Source: Chthoniobacterales bacterium
GTDB lineage: Bacteria > Verrucomicrobiota > Verrucomicrobiia > Chthoniobacterales > UBA10450
Assembly (NCBI GenBank): GCA_013821455.1
Contig: JACDGS010000030.1
Location: 1 to 53,380, forward strand
Direction of reading: 5' to 3'
Length of the DNA stretch: 53,380 nt
Shown here piece after piece: positions 23,934 through 32,666 of this stretch. The translations under genes and the position numbers were made by a program. The first letter of the stretch is position 1; every line of letters begins with the position of its first letter. The notes beneath the pieces are model-generated. The model did not search any database. It was not told the DNA's origin and worked only from the letters and a program-made list of their open reading frames with translations.

Positions 23934-25942
23934 TGTCATCGGCGGCCTGCCTTCTTTATACGCAGGATCTCGAGCTCGTTAGGCGGAGCCGGGCCTTCCT
24001 GCGCGAGCGCGTGCTCCTTCGTCACGTCGCGGAACCGGATCGACTCACAGCGGTCTTGCAGCAAAACAATCCGGCCTTGCTTGTGGTGGATTTACGCGCG
24101 CGTGAAATTCGCGACCTGCTGCCGCAAGTGCAGAATGAATGGCCCGACGTCGTCATCGTTGCGCTCGGCCTGCCGCAATCCGAGCCGTTGCGCGACGCAG
24201 AGCTTTCCGGTGTCTATGCGGCCGAGGATATTGAAATCGATCGGCGCCATTTCCAGCGCTTGATCGAACGCGCGCTCGATCATCTGCAATTGGTCGAAGA
24301 GAATCACGCGCTGCGGGAAACGACGACACCCGCTTCGGCGCCGGCTTTGGCTGTCATGGCGGAGCGGTCTGCGGAAAACCCACCGAGCGCCGGCGGCACG
24401 CCCATGCCGGTGCTGCGTTTTGCGCGCGGATTTCACCGCAGCGAAAATATGGACTCGCTCATGCACAGCGTGGTGGAAGGCTTGGCTGATGCAGCCATGG
24501 TTGCGCGAGTTGGCCTTTTTTCCAGAGTGCGTCGGAGCGAACGTTACCGGCTCCGCGCGGGTTTGCGCTGCCTCCCGGAGACGAGTGAGCTGGAGTATCG
24601 CGAGCGCGACCCACTCGTGCGCTGGCTGGAATTGCGCGCGCACTTGGTCTCGCGCGCGCATCTCGCGCAGACAAGCGACCTCTCCGAGCGCCAACTCCTG
24701 CGGCGCGCCCTCGATGCTTTCGGCGCGGAAGTCATCGTGCCGTTGCACTTCGAAGGCCGGATTAGTGGGTGGTTGTTTTTTGGTCATCGCCTGACGGGCC
24801 AGCCTTTCGATTACTCGAGCTTGGAAGGGCTCATGCTCCTCGCGGATCACGTCTCGACGGTGCTCGCGAATGCGCGCCTCGACGAAGAAGTCACGCTCCA
24901 AAAAACGCTCGCCGAAACCCTCTTGGAAGCGATCCCGCCGGGCATCGTCGCGATCGACGAAGAGGCGATTATTCGCTGGTTCAATCCGACCGCGGAAACC
25001 ATCCTGGGCATCGCAGCGGCGGATGTGCTCGGCCAGCCAGTCGAGCGCGCGGGCAGCCGCATCGGCAGTGCCTTGCGGGAGGCTCTTGCCGGAGGCGAAC
25101 CGCTTCCGCCGGAACGTTGGGTCACTCCCAAAACACACCGCCCTATCTCGCTCGAAACCCGCCGGCTCGTGCATCAGCGCGACTCGTTAGGCGCGGTGGC
25201 GGTGATCCAGGATTTGACGCCGGAGGAGTCGCTGCGGCAAAAGCAGGAGCTGACCGAGCGCGCAGCTTTCTGGACAGATCTGGCGGCCAGCATGTCCCAC
25301 GAAGTCCGCAACCCGCTGGTGGCGATCAAGACCTTCGCGCAGCTTTTGCCGGAACGTTTCGACGACCCTGATTTCCGCCGCGATTTTAACGAGATTGTCC
25401 TGCAGGAAATCGACCGTCTCGACAAGATCATCACGCAACTCAACAACTTCGCGCATCCTCCGGAACTCAATTTTCGCTCGATCGATTTGCGCGCACCGAT
25501 GAAAAAGGCGGTCGATCTCGTGCGTGCCCGCGCGAGCTCGAACGGTCTCTCGGTCGAAACAACTTTGCCGGACGATCTCCCAAATATCGTCGGCGACGAA
25601 ACGGCGCTTGCCGAAGCTTTCGCTCATCTCGTGGCGAACGCCGCGGAAGCCAGCTCGAACCAGGCGAAACCGCGCATCACCGTCTCGGCCAAACCGATTC
25701 GCGAGGGTCTGGAGACAAGCGGCGTGCTCGTCACCGTGCACGACAACGGCAGCGGTATCTCGGCCGATTTAAAGGACAAAATCTTTTCGCCTTTTTGCAC
25801 GACCAAAGCCCGCGGCATGGGCTTGGGCCTGCCGATTGTGAAACGCACCGTGTTCGATCACAACGGCCGCGTCGATATCGACTCCGACCCGCACGGCACC
25901 TCCGTCAACGTCCTTTTGCCAGCGGCGAAAAACGGCGAGTGA
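23930..25942 (+). CDS. Cytoplasmic GAF/PAS histidine kinase with receiver-like N-terminus
   Basis: This is a 670-residue kinase. The first roughly 120 residues resemble a receiver fold (ACLLYTQDLELVRRSRAFL ... LLVVDLRAREI), but the usual acidic pair is absent, so it may be a pseudo-receiver. GAF (about 155-320) and PAS (about 330-440, AIPPGIVAIDEEAIIRWFNP) domains follow, then HisKA with MSHEVRNPLVAIKTFAQLL (His about 457) and an HATPase with DNGSGISAD and GMGLGLPIVKRTV. No membrane segments are visible. The HisKA stretch is nearly the same as in the preceding membrane kinase, which suggests duplication. The coupled genes may form a heteromeric sensor pair. Two copies of the 9-mer are internal (23976, 25184). 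Confidence 0.85.
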   Translation: MMSSAACLLYTQDLELVRRSRAFLRERVLLRHVAEPDRLTAVLQQNNPALLVVDLRAREIRDLLPQVQNEWPDVVIVALGLPQSEPLRDAELSGVYAAEDIEIDRRHFQRLIERALDHLQLVEENHALRETTTPASAPALAVMAERSAENPPSAGGTPMPVLRFARGFHRSENMDSLMHSVVEGLADAAMVARVGLFSRVRRSERYRLRAGLRCLPETSELEYRERDPLVRWLELRAHLVSRAHLAQTSDLSERQLLRRALDAFGAEVIVPLHFEGRISGWLFFGHRLTGQPFDYSSLEGLMLLADHVSTVLANARLDEEVTLQKTLAETLLEAIPPGIVAIDEEAIIRWFNPTAETILGIAAADVLGQPVERAGSRIGSALREALAGGEPLPPERWVTPKTHRPISLETRRLVHQRDSLGAVAVIQDLTPEESLRQKQELTERAAFWTDLAASMSHEVRNPLVAIKTFAQLLPERFDDPDFRRDFNEIVLQEIDRLDKIITQLNNFAHPPELNFRSIDLRAPMKKAVDLVRARASSNGLSVETTLPDDLPNIVGDETALAEAFAHLVANAAEASSNQAKPRITVSAKPIREGLETSGVLVTVHDNGSGISADLKDKIFSPFCTTKARGMGLGLPIVKRTVFDHNGRVDIDSDPHGTSVNVLLPAAKNGE

Positions 25943-26038
25943 AGCTATTGCCGCGCATTGCGTCCTAGTATCTCGTAACACGCTCGGTGGCGTTGCTCAC
26001 AGACGCCTAACGAGTAAAGAACAAAGCCAACACTCGTT

Positions 26039-26986
26039 ATGATCGTCACCACTCAACAACTCTACAAAGTCGCCTACGGAAAATTCGCGGTCGGCGCCTA
26101 CAACGTTAATAACATGGAGCAAATCCTCGGGCTCTTCCGCGGGAACATGCTCAGCAAAGCGCCTTTCATTATTCAGCTCTCGAAAGGCGCGCGAAAATAT
26201 GCCCACAAGCGGATGCTGGAAGCGCTCATTCGCACCGCCGAGCAAATATTTCCCGAGTCGGTTTTCGCAGTGCATCTTGATCATGGTGACGAAGAGGCTT
26301 GCTACGATTGCATCGCCTCGGGGTTCTATAGCTCGGTCATGATCGATGCCAGCCACGAGTCCTTCGAGGAGAACGCTGCCATCACCAAACGCGTCGTCGA
26401 TCGCGCGCACCAAAAAGGTGTGAGCGTTGAGGCGGAACTCGGCCAGCTCGGCGGCGTGGAAGAAGACATCAAAGTTGATGAAGGCCACGCTTCCCTCACG
26501 AATCCGCAGGAAGCGGTGAAGTTCGTGCACGAGACCGGCTGCGATTCGCTCGCGGCGGCCATCGGCACCAGTCACGGCGCCTATAAATTCAAAGGCAAAC
26601 AAGGTTTGCACTTCGACGTCATCGAGGAAATCCAAAAGCTTCTTCCGGGCACGCCGATCGTGATGCACGGCAGCTCCAGCGTGCCGATCGAAGAAGTCGA
26701 GCGCATCAATGCGGCCGGCGGCAAGCTCGATCCCTCCGCGCGTGGGGTAAACGAAAACGAATACCTGCCCGCGGCCAAACTCGGCGTCACCAAGGTGAAC
26801 ATCGATACCGATGGCCGCCTCGTCTGGACGCGCGTGCACCGCGAGTTTTTCCGCGACCATCCCGAGCAGTTCGATTTTCGGCCTCCCGGAAAAATTTTCG
26901 TCGAGGAGTATGCGAACTTCATCGCGCACAAGAACGAAAAACTGGGTTCTGCCGGCCAGCTCGAAGCCATCCGCGCCAGTCTTTAG
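26039..26986 (+). CDS. fba: Class II fructose-bisphosphate aldolase
   Basis: This is a 315-residue zinc-dependent aldolase cleaving fructose 1,6-bisphosphate to dihydroxyacetone phosphate and glyceraldehyde 3-phosphate in the cytosol. The N-terminus has AVGAYNVNNMEQILG. Catalytic Asp and zinc His lie in VHLDHGDE (Asp81, His82). Further motifs are VSVEAELGQLGGVEED, AAAIGTSHGAYKF, IVMHGSSSVP and VTKVNIDTDGRLVWT. It lies 96 bases after the kinase pair; a copy of the 9-mer (26005) is in that gap. It is probably a housekeeping gene between the regulatory block and the EPS locus. The close relatives fructose-6-phosphate/tagatose aldolases cannot be fully excluded. Confidence 0.9.
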   Translation: MIVTTQQLYKVAYGKFAVGAYNVNNMEQILGLFRGNMLSKAPFIIQLSKGARKYAHKRMLEALIRTAEQIFPESVFAVHLDHGDEEACYDCIASGFYSSVMIDASHESFEENAAITKRVVDRAHQKGVSVEAELGQLGGVEEDIKVDEGHASLTNPQEAVKFVHETGCDSLAAAIGTSHGAYKFKGKQGLHFDVIEEIQKLLPGTPIVMHGSSSVPIEEVERINAAGGKLDPSARGVNENEYLPAAKLGVTKVNIDTDGRLVWTRVHREFFRDHPEQFDFRPPGKIFVEEYANFIAHKNEKLGSAGQLEAIRASL

Positions 26987-26995
26987 CCCGCGGCT

Positions 26996-27025
26996 GCCGC
27001 GCGATTTCGCTTGCCGCCGCGCGGC
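26996..27025 (+). terminator. Possible GC-rich hairpin after the aldolase gene
   Basis: GCCGCGCG (26996-27003) pairs with CGCGCGGC (27018-27025) over a 14-base loop, ten bases past the aldolase stop codon. No T-tract follows. The rest of the 152-base gap up to the EPS locus shows no convincing promoter. Confidence 0.4.
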
Positions 27026-27138
27026 GAGGCCATTAAAACACCCGCCGAAACCGACATGGGGACTTCTTCATCAAACCCAGATTTTGTTCAGCCGCCGTTG
27101 GTACCACAATTGCTAACCTAAGATCGCGATCGTCTCAT

Positions 27139-28407
27139 ATGAGCAACTCCACACCCCGTAAATCAGCTGTTTTTCTAACACTGGTGACTTCTTGCTGCTC
27201 GCTGCTACTGCTGGCTCCCGCTGGTCGCGCCCAGGACGCCATTCGACCCTCGCTTGCCGGTGAAGCGGCGGCCGAGGCGCGCCACCAGTCCGTCGAGCAA
27301 ATTCCCTATAATCTCCTCGCCGGACCCATCCGCTTCCTCTTCAGCGTCACGACCGGCATCGAGTACAACGACAACATCAACCTCGCGCAGCACAATGAGC
27401 AGTCCGACGTCATCATCCGTCCGCAGTTCAACATCGACGCCATTTGGCCGGTGACGCAGTTAAACACTTTGCGGCTCGACCTTGGTTTGGGCTACGCCTT
27501 CTACCTCGATCATCCGAATTCCAACACCAACGGCGTCCTCATCCAGCCCGGCTCCCAGCTCGCGTTCGATATCTTCATTCAGGATTTTCGGATCAACTTC
27601 CACGATCGCTTTTCCCTGCAACAGGATCCGGTCCAACAGATTCAACTTAGCAATGTGGTGGACTACGGCCGCTTCGAAAATACCGCGGGCGTTTCTGTCC
27701 TCTGGGATTTGAATAAGGCAGTCCTTACTTTCGGGTACGACCACTATACCTACGTTTCAACCACCAACGCTTTTTCCTACCTCGATCGCAATGCGGAAGA
27801 GCTAACCGCCAGCGCCTATTTCGCGTTTACTTCCACTACGGGCGGCGGTCTCGAGGGTTCTGTAGTTTACAATTACTACGACCAAAGCTTCCTGAATAAC
27901 TCCGTCTCTTACTCGGCCGGACCTTTCGTCGAAACTCAGATTACTAACTACCTGAAGCTGCGTGTCTCCGTTGGTTATCAGTTCATTAATTTCGATCAAG
28001 GTGGCGGAGTTTCCGATCCCAAGGACTCCAATGACTATTACGCCAACATCCTTCTCTCTCACCGCGTCAATGCCTCCATCGTCGAAACCCTTTCCGCGGG
28101 GCACGAGTCACAACTGGGCGTTAATTCCAACTTCGTTTCTCTTAACTATGTGAGACACACGGCGACTTGGAACATTATCAACCGCACCCTGCTTACGACC
28201 GAACTCTTCTATGAAGATGGCGATGACTCGGAAGGTATCTTTGCCGAACATATTCAGCGTTTCGGCGGCGCCGTCGCGCTCGGCTACCAATTCACCAAAC
28301 ATGTAACTCTGGGCTTGCGTTACCAATACACGCAGAAGGATTCCAATCAGCCCGAACGTGACTATCGACAAAACCGCATCGCCCTGGACGGTACTTATAG
28401 TTTCTAA
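27139..28407 (+). CDS. Outer-membrane beta-barrel protein of the EPS locus (EpsL-like)
   Basis: This is a 422-residue outer-membrane protein. The signal peptide covers residues 1 to about 31 (cleavage after GRAQ). The mature protein opens with the TGIEYNDNINLAQ motif typical of barrels in exopolysaccharide operons. The body alternates amphipathic strands with aromatic girdles (RLDLGLGYAFYLDHP, VTLGLRYQYTQKDS), and the final residue is Phe (LDGTYSF), the usual C-terminal barrel signal. It is the first gene of a same-strand run ending at 47068 and probably forms or supports the outer-membrane exit for polysaccharide, together with the Wza-like exporter 18 bases downstream. No exact copy of the 9-mer lies within it. 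Confidence 0.82.
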   Translation: MSNSTPRKSAVFLTLVTSCCSLLLLAPAGRAQDAIRPSLAGEAAAEARHQSVEQIPYNLLAGPIRFLFSVTTGIEYNDNINLAQHNEQSDVIIRPQFNIDAIWPVTQLNTLRLDLGLGYAFYLDHPNSNTNGVLIQPGSQLAFDIFIQDFRINFHDRFSLQQDPVQQIQLSNVVDYGRFENTAGVSVLWDLNKAVLTFGYDHYTYVSTTNAFSYLDRNAEELTASAYFAFTSTTGGGLEGSVVYNYYDQSFLNNSVSYSAGPFVETQITNYLKLRVSVGYQFINFDQGGGVSDPKDSNDYYANILLSHRVNASIVETLSAGHESQLGVNSNFVSLNYVRHTATWNIINRTLLTTELFYEDGDDSEGIFAEHIQRFGGAVALGYQFTKHVTLGLRYQYTQKDSNQPERDYRQNRIALDGTYSF

Positions 28408-28425
28408 AGAAACGCAAATGGACTT

Positions 28426-29118
28426 ATGAAGCGACTCCTTATCTTATGTGGCCTGACCGTTCTCACTCTTTCTGAGGGGCGGATAGCTTCCGCGCAAGAT
28501 AGTAGTCCGCCTCCCATCGCGCCGCGGGCCGCGGCCGTCGATCCCAGCCTGCCGGGCACCTCCGCCAGCACGGTGATGCGCACTAACTCCATGTCGGTGC
28601 TCGATGATAAGAAACGCCTTGGCTCCGACGACTTCGTGAGCTTCCGCGTGGTCGAGGATCGCGATGGCGAATCCCAGCACCTGCGCGTCAATGATAACGG
28701 CGAGTTGGAAGTCCCTTACATAGGTCTGGTCGCGGCTTCGGGTAAGACTTGTCGCGAGTTGGCCTATAACATTAAGTCAGCACTCGAGAGGGAGTATTAC
28801 TATCACGCCACCGTCATCCTGGCCGTCGATCGAGTAAGTGAGAAGTCCCGTGGCCGAGTCTATGTCTACGGCGCGGTCAAAGGCCAGGGTCCACAGGATA
28901 TTCCTACCGATGAGAGTTATACCGTGAGTAAGGCAGTTATCCGCGCCGGTGGCTTTGGCGACTTTGCCGATAAGCGCAAAGTCAAAGTCACGCGCAAGAG
29001 CGGTCAGGACTTTGTCGTTGACCTAAAGAAGGTCATCGAGCAGGGCAAGACCGAGGACGATGTGGTACTGCAACCGGATGACCAGATCTACGTGCCGCAA
29101 AAATTGGTCAACTTCTAA
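28426..29118 (+). CDS. Polysaccharide export protein (Wza/EpsA-like)
   Basis: This is a 230-residue exported protein with a signal peptide (MKRLLILCGLTVLTL, cleavage after IASAQ). The polysaccharide export domain follows (LGSDDFVSFRVVEDRDGE ... GELEVPYIGLVAASGKT ... ALEREYYYHATVILAV), then one SLBB-like repeat (GRVYVYGAVKGQGPQDI, VSKAVIRAGGFGDFADKR) ending QPDDQIYVPQKLVNF. No lipobox is seen, unlike E. coli Wza, and the protein is shorter, like EpsA/GumB-type exporters. The next gene, the Wzc-like kinase, starts three bases after the stop, which fits the usual exporter/co-polymerase pair. Confidence 0.9.
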   Translation: MKRLLILCGLTVLTLSEGRIASAQDSSPPPIAPRAAAVDPSLPGTSASTVMRTNSMSVLDDKKRLGSDDFVSFRVVEDRDGESQHLRVNDNGELEVPYIGLVAASGKTCRELAYNIKSALEREYYYHATVILAVDRVSEKSRGRVYVYGAVKGQGPQDIPTDESYTVSKAVIRAGGFGDFADKRKVKVTRKSGQDFVVDLKKVIEQGKTEDDVVLQPDDQIYVPQKLVNF

Positions 29119-29121
29119 CTT

Positions 29122-31278
29122 ATGCAGACTCCGGCTCTCGAACGCTCCACACCCGCGACGATCACGACCGCGATCGTTACTCGGATCCATCGTTACAAAG
29201 CGCTTCTCCTGCGCCGTTGGTGGATACCAGTCCTAACCACCTGTCTTGGTCTCTTCGTCGGAGCCTGGATGATCTTTCAAGCGCCTAACGCCTTTCTCTC
29301 CACGAGTAAGATGATGGTCGCCGGCAAAATGAACCTGAGTCAGAACGCCGTTTACAGCGAAGACACCAACAACTTCTACGGCACACAAATTCAACTCATG
29401 CAGAGCGACGAAGTGCATCGCGGCGCGGAAGCGCTCGTGCGCGCAACTCATCCCGAACTGCCACAAGTCAAAGTCGAAATTAACGTCACCCAGCGGCCCC
29501 GCACTTCTATCTTTGAGTTAGAAGCTGTCGGGACGACACCTGATTACACGCAGGCTTTTCTCGACGCGACGATGCAGAAATATCTCGACGTCAAGAAAGG
29601 CATGCGTGCGGATGAAGGCAGTCATCTTACCACGGCTATTACCGAGCAGTTAATCCAGGTCGAGAAAGATCTGCGCAATGGCGAGGATGAGTTACTCGAA
29701 TATCAGAAGGAAAATAACATCGGTCTCCTCCAGGGCGAAGGGAACAGCGCCGCGGCCTATCTCGTAAAACTCAATCAGGAATACGCTCGCCAAAAGACAG
29801 AGTATGACCTCCTAAGTCTCCTGGATCTCGATCAAAATCTTGACCGGCAACAGGCCGTGCCTCATCCGTCCGAAAGCAGCAGTCCCGCGCCTAACGAGGG
29901 TATGCCTTACTCCGATGTCGGCCCGGAAGGCGACTACCTGAAAGCCAAGCAAGCCGTGCAGCTCCTGAAGGCCCAGCGTGACACTCTTTCCAAAGACTTG
30001 CGTCCGAAGCATCCGAAGATTCTCAAGCTCAACGACCAGATCACGCAGCAGCAAAACCTCATCCAGCTTTACCGCCAGGATGCAGTCGAGAAACTCGAAA
30101 CCCGTCGTAAGTCCATCGGCAAACAGATGGAGAACCTCCAGACAAACATCGCCGAGTGGGAAAAGAAAGCGCTCGATCTCAGCCAGCGCCTCGCTGCTTT
30201 CAACCGAATCAAAGACAAGGTCGATCGCCAGAAGACACTCTACGATCGACTTACTAACAGCTTGAAAGACGTTAACGTCTCGCAAGTAGTAGATGGCGGC
30301 GACCAGGTAGGAATCATGGAAAGAGCGACCATGCCGGTCTCCGTCCGTCCCGGTCTAATCAAGAGTCTTCTCATCGGTCTGGGCTTTGGCGCATTTGTCG
30401 GACTACTCATTCTCGTCTTACTCGATCGGATCGATGATCGTATGGCTTCCTTCACCGAGTTTCAGCACCAGTTTAGCGAAAACATCCTCGGCCAGATTCC
30501 CAAGGAAAAGACCAAAGGCAAAGTCACCCTTCTCCAACCGGATGACGCGCGCCACATCTTCGCGGAATCCTATCGCAATGTGCGCTCCTCCATCTTCTTC
30601 ATGCCCTATGAAGGACCGCGCCCGAAAACTCTTCTTATCACGAGTGCTGTGCCTAACGAGGGTAAGTCAACCATCTCGGCTAACCTCGCCATTACCATGG
30701 CGCTCTCCGGCGCCAAGACCCTCCTGATCGACGGCGATCTGCGTCGCGGTGCCCTCCGTGATGCCTTTGAGATTCATTCCAAGATCGGTTTCGCGGAAGT
30801 CTTGAAACAAGAAGTGAATTGGCGCGACGTCGTGGTTCCTACTTCCCTTTCCAGTCTCTTCGTCCTCCCGCGTGGCGACACTATTTCGCAACCGAGCGAA
30901 CATCTCCTGCGCGAATCGACCGATGCCTTTCTCAAAGACGTTTACAATCACTACGACTATATCATCATCGATAGCTCGCCCGTGCTCGCGGCCGATGACA
31001 CGACCAGCCTCGCTCCCAAGATCGACGCCACCATCTTTGTCGTGCGGCTATCCTACACTTCCGCGCGCCTGACTAAGAAGGCCCTCGAGTTACTCTATAA
31101 TCGGCAAGTGAATGTGCCCGGAGTCATCCTGAACTACGTCGATACTTCTCTACCGGAGTATTATTACTACCAATACGCGGAGTATTATAATACGCCGCCC
31201 GCCGTGCCAACGCCGGCCCCTACCGGGGTGGAGAAACCTCTGCGCGCCGAAAGCAAAGAACACCGGCACCCTGCTTAG
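29122..31278 (+). CDS. Wzc-like polysaccharide co-polymerase and tyrosine autokinase
   Basis: This is a 718-residue inner-membrane chain-length regulator fused to a BY-kinase. A first membrane helix lies near residues 35-52 (WIPVLTTCLGLFVGAW), and a long periplasmic coiled coil (about 170-400) precedes a second helix (LLIGLGFGAFVGLLILVLL). The kinase domain has Walker A SAVPNEGKST (Lys about 515), Walker A' TLLIDGDLRRG and Walker B YIIIDSSPVLAADD. A tyrosine cluster near the C-terminus (PEYYYYQYAEYYN) is the expected autophosphorylation site. One copy of the 9-mer (30651) encodes the Pro-Asn-Glu of Walker A. It is expected to control polymer length and export with the upstream Wza-like protein. 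Confidence 0.93.
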   Translation: MQTPALERSTPATITTAIVTRIHRYKALLLRRWWIPVLTTCLGLFVGAWMIFQAPNAFLSTSKMMVAGKMNLSQNAVYSEDTNNFYGTQIQLMQSDEVHRGAEALVRATHPELPQVKVEINVTQRPRTSIFELEAVGTTPDYTQAFLDATMQKYLDVKKGMRADEGSHLTTAITEQLIQVEKDLRNGEDELLEYQKENNIGLLQGEGNSAAAYLVKLNQEYARQKTEYDLLSLLDLDQNLDRQQAVPHPSESSSPAPNEGMPYSDVGPEGDYLKAKQAVQLLKAQRDTLSKDLRPKHPKILKLNDQITQQQNLIQLYRQDAVEKLETRRKSIGKQMENLQTNIAEWEKKALDLSQRLAAFNRIKDKVDRQKTLYDRLTNSLKDVNVSQVVDGGDQVGIMERATMPVSVRPGLIKSLLIGLGFGAFVGLLILVLLDRIDDRMASFTEFQHQFSENILGQIPKEKTKGKVTLLQPDDARHIFAESYRNVRSSIFFMPYEGPRPKTLLITSAVPNEGKSTISANLAITMALSGAKTLLIDGDLRRGALRDAFEIHSKIGFAEVLKQEVNWRDVVVPTSLSSLFVLPRGDTISQPSEHLLRESTDAFLKDVYNHYDYIIIDSSPVLAADDTTSLAPKIDATIFVVRLSYTSARLTKKALELLYNRQVNVPGVILNYVDTSLPEYYYYQYAEYYNTPPAVPTPAPTGVEKPLRAESKEHRHPA

Positions 31279-31346
31279 CCAGCCGGATGCCGGCGTCTCG
31301 CCGGATTGCAGGCGGCGGCGCGTTCGTTAGGCTAAGAGTCGCGCCC

Positions 31347-32666
31347 ATGATCTCTCCCGCACCTGTTGCCACTTCTGCCGGGCCGATCCTCTCCGGCAAG
31401 CGCGCGGTCCATCTTGCGCGACAGGTCGGCCGCTTCGCTTCCGTGCAGATGCTGGTGCAGCTTGTCGGGTTTGCCAGCGGTATTTTACTCGTTAGGCGCA
31501 TGGAGCAGGCAGATTACGCCCTCTTCACCATCGCTAACACCATGCAGGGGACTCTCAATGTCCTGGCGGACATGGGTATTAGCATTGGCATGGTCTCAAT
31601 CGGCGGCCGCGTCTGGCAGGATGGACATCGCTTCGGCGAACTCATCAATACCGGCCTGCGTTTGCGACGCACGTTAGGCTCGTTCGCTGTTCTGGCGGTA
31701 ACACCTGTCCTTTACTTCATGCTCGTAAAGAATGGTGCGTCACTAACTGTAACCTTGGTCTTAGTCGGCGCCGTCCTTGCCGGCTTATTCGCACAGTTAT
31801 CACTTAACATTCTGGAAGTCGTCCCGCGCCTGCGCTCCGATACGCGACAAATCCAGATCATCGACTTCTCCGGCTCACTCGCTCGCCTCGCGGTTCTGGT
31901 CACCTTCGCTTTCTTCTTTCTCAACGCCGGAGTCGCTGCGCTCGTGGGCGCCGCGACCTTATTGTTTCAATATCTTCTCCTGCGTCGTTACGCCAGTGGC
32001 GTGGTCGATCTGCACGCAAATGAAAACGCCGAAGATCGCAAGGCTATCATTGGATTTATTCGCAAGCAGGCCGCTAATGCCATCTTCTTTTGTCTGCAAG
32101 GTCAGATAACTATTCTCCTCATCAGCTTCTTTGGCCATCGTAACGGCGCTGTCGCGGAAGTAGGAGCGCTCGGCCGGCTTGCTATGATCTTCACTGTCCT
32201 CGGCAGCTTGCTGACTAACATCTTCGCGCCGGCCTTCGCGCGCTGCCACGACCGGCGCAAGCTGCGCTGGCTTTACGCGGGGATTGTGGGCGGAGTCGCC
32301 GCACTAAGTCTATGTGTGCTCGGCGGCGCGATCCTCTTGCCTAACCAATTTCTCTTTGTCCTCGGCCCGCACTATGCGCATCTCCAGCATGAGTTAGTCT
32401 TAATGGTGGCGAGCACGGTTCTTTTCATGATAGCGAGCACAGTTTGGACGCTGAATGCGTCGCGCGCTTGGATCACCGGCTCGTGGATCTACATTCCGTT
32501 CACTCTCGCCACCCAGATAGCAGTGGTGCCCTTTCTCGACTTCGGCACAGTCAGTGGCGTCCTTACCTTCAATCTTTTTTCCGTGGCCCCGAGCCTGCTT
32601 CTCAATCTTGCCTTGAGTTACTACGGATTTTACCACCAGGAGGCGCCGGCAGATGCGGCTGCCTAA
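31347..32666 (+). CDS. Polysaccharide flippase (Wzx/MATE-like)
   Basis: This is a multi-pass membrane protein of about 439 residues with roughly 12 hydrophobic segments. The N-terminus has the RFASVQMLVQLVGFASGILLVRRM motif of polysaccharide flippases. The frame is open from 31287, but ATG 31347 (MISPAPVATS) gives a better start; a copy of the 9-mer (31324) lies just before it. It is expected to flip lipid-linked repeat units to the periplasm for a Wzy-type polymerase. The gene overlaps the next start by 14 bases, and its stop reads GCC TAA C, a near-copy of the 9-mer. The small gap before it also has a GC-rich hairpin-like stretch (31282-31305). Confidence 0.88.
   Translation: MISPAPVATSAGPILSGKRAVHLARQVGRFASVQMLVQLVGFASGILLVRRMEQADYALFTIANTMQGTLNVLADMGISIGMVSIGGRVWQDGHRFGELINTGLRLRRTLGSFAVLAVTPVLYFMLVKNGASLTVTLVLVGAVLAGLFAQLSLNILEVVPRLRSDTRQIQIIDFSGSLARLAVLVTFAFFFLNAGVAALVGAATLLFQYLLLRRYASGVVDLHANENAEDRKAIIGFIRKQAANAIFFCLQGQITILLISFFGHRNGAVAEVGALGRLAMIFTVLGSLLTNIFAPAFARCHDRRKLRWLYAGIVGGVAALSLCVLGGAILLPNQFLFVLGPHYAHLQHELVLMVASTVLFMIASTVWTLNASRAWITGSWIYIPFTLATQIAVVPFLDFGTVSGVLTFNLFSVAPSLLLNLALSYYGFYHQEAPADAAA

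Noticed and set aside
24092-25174. Long minus-strand open frame of 360 codons opposite the second kinase
   Set aside because: The plus-strand frame has full GAF/PAS/HisKA/ATPase motifs; the antisense frame has none and is rich in Arg/His/Gln as expected of a shadow.
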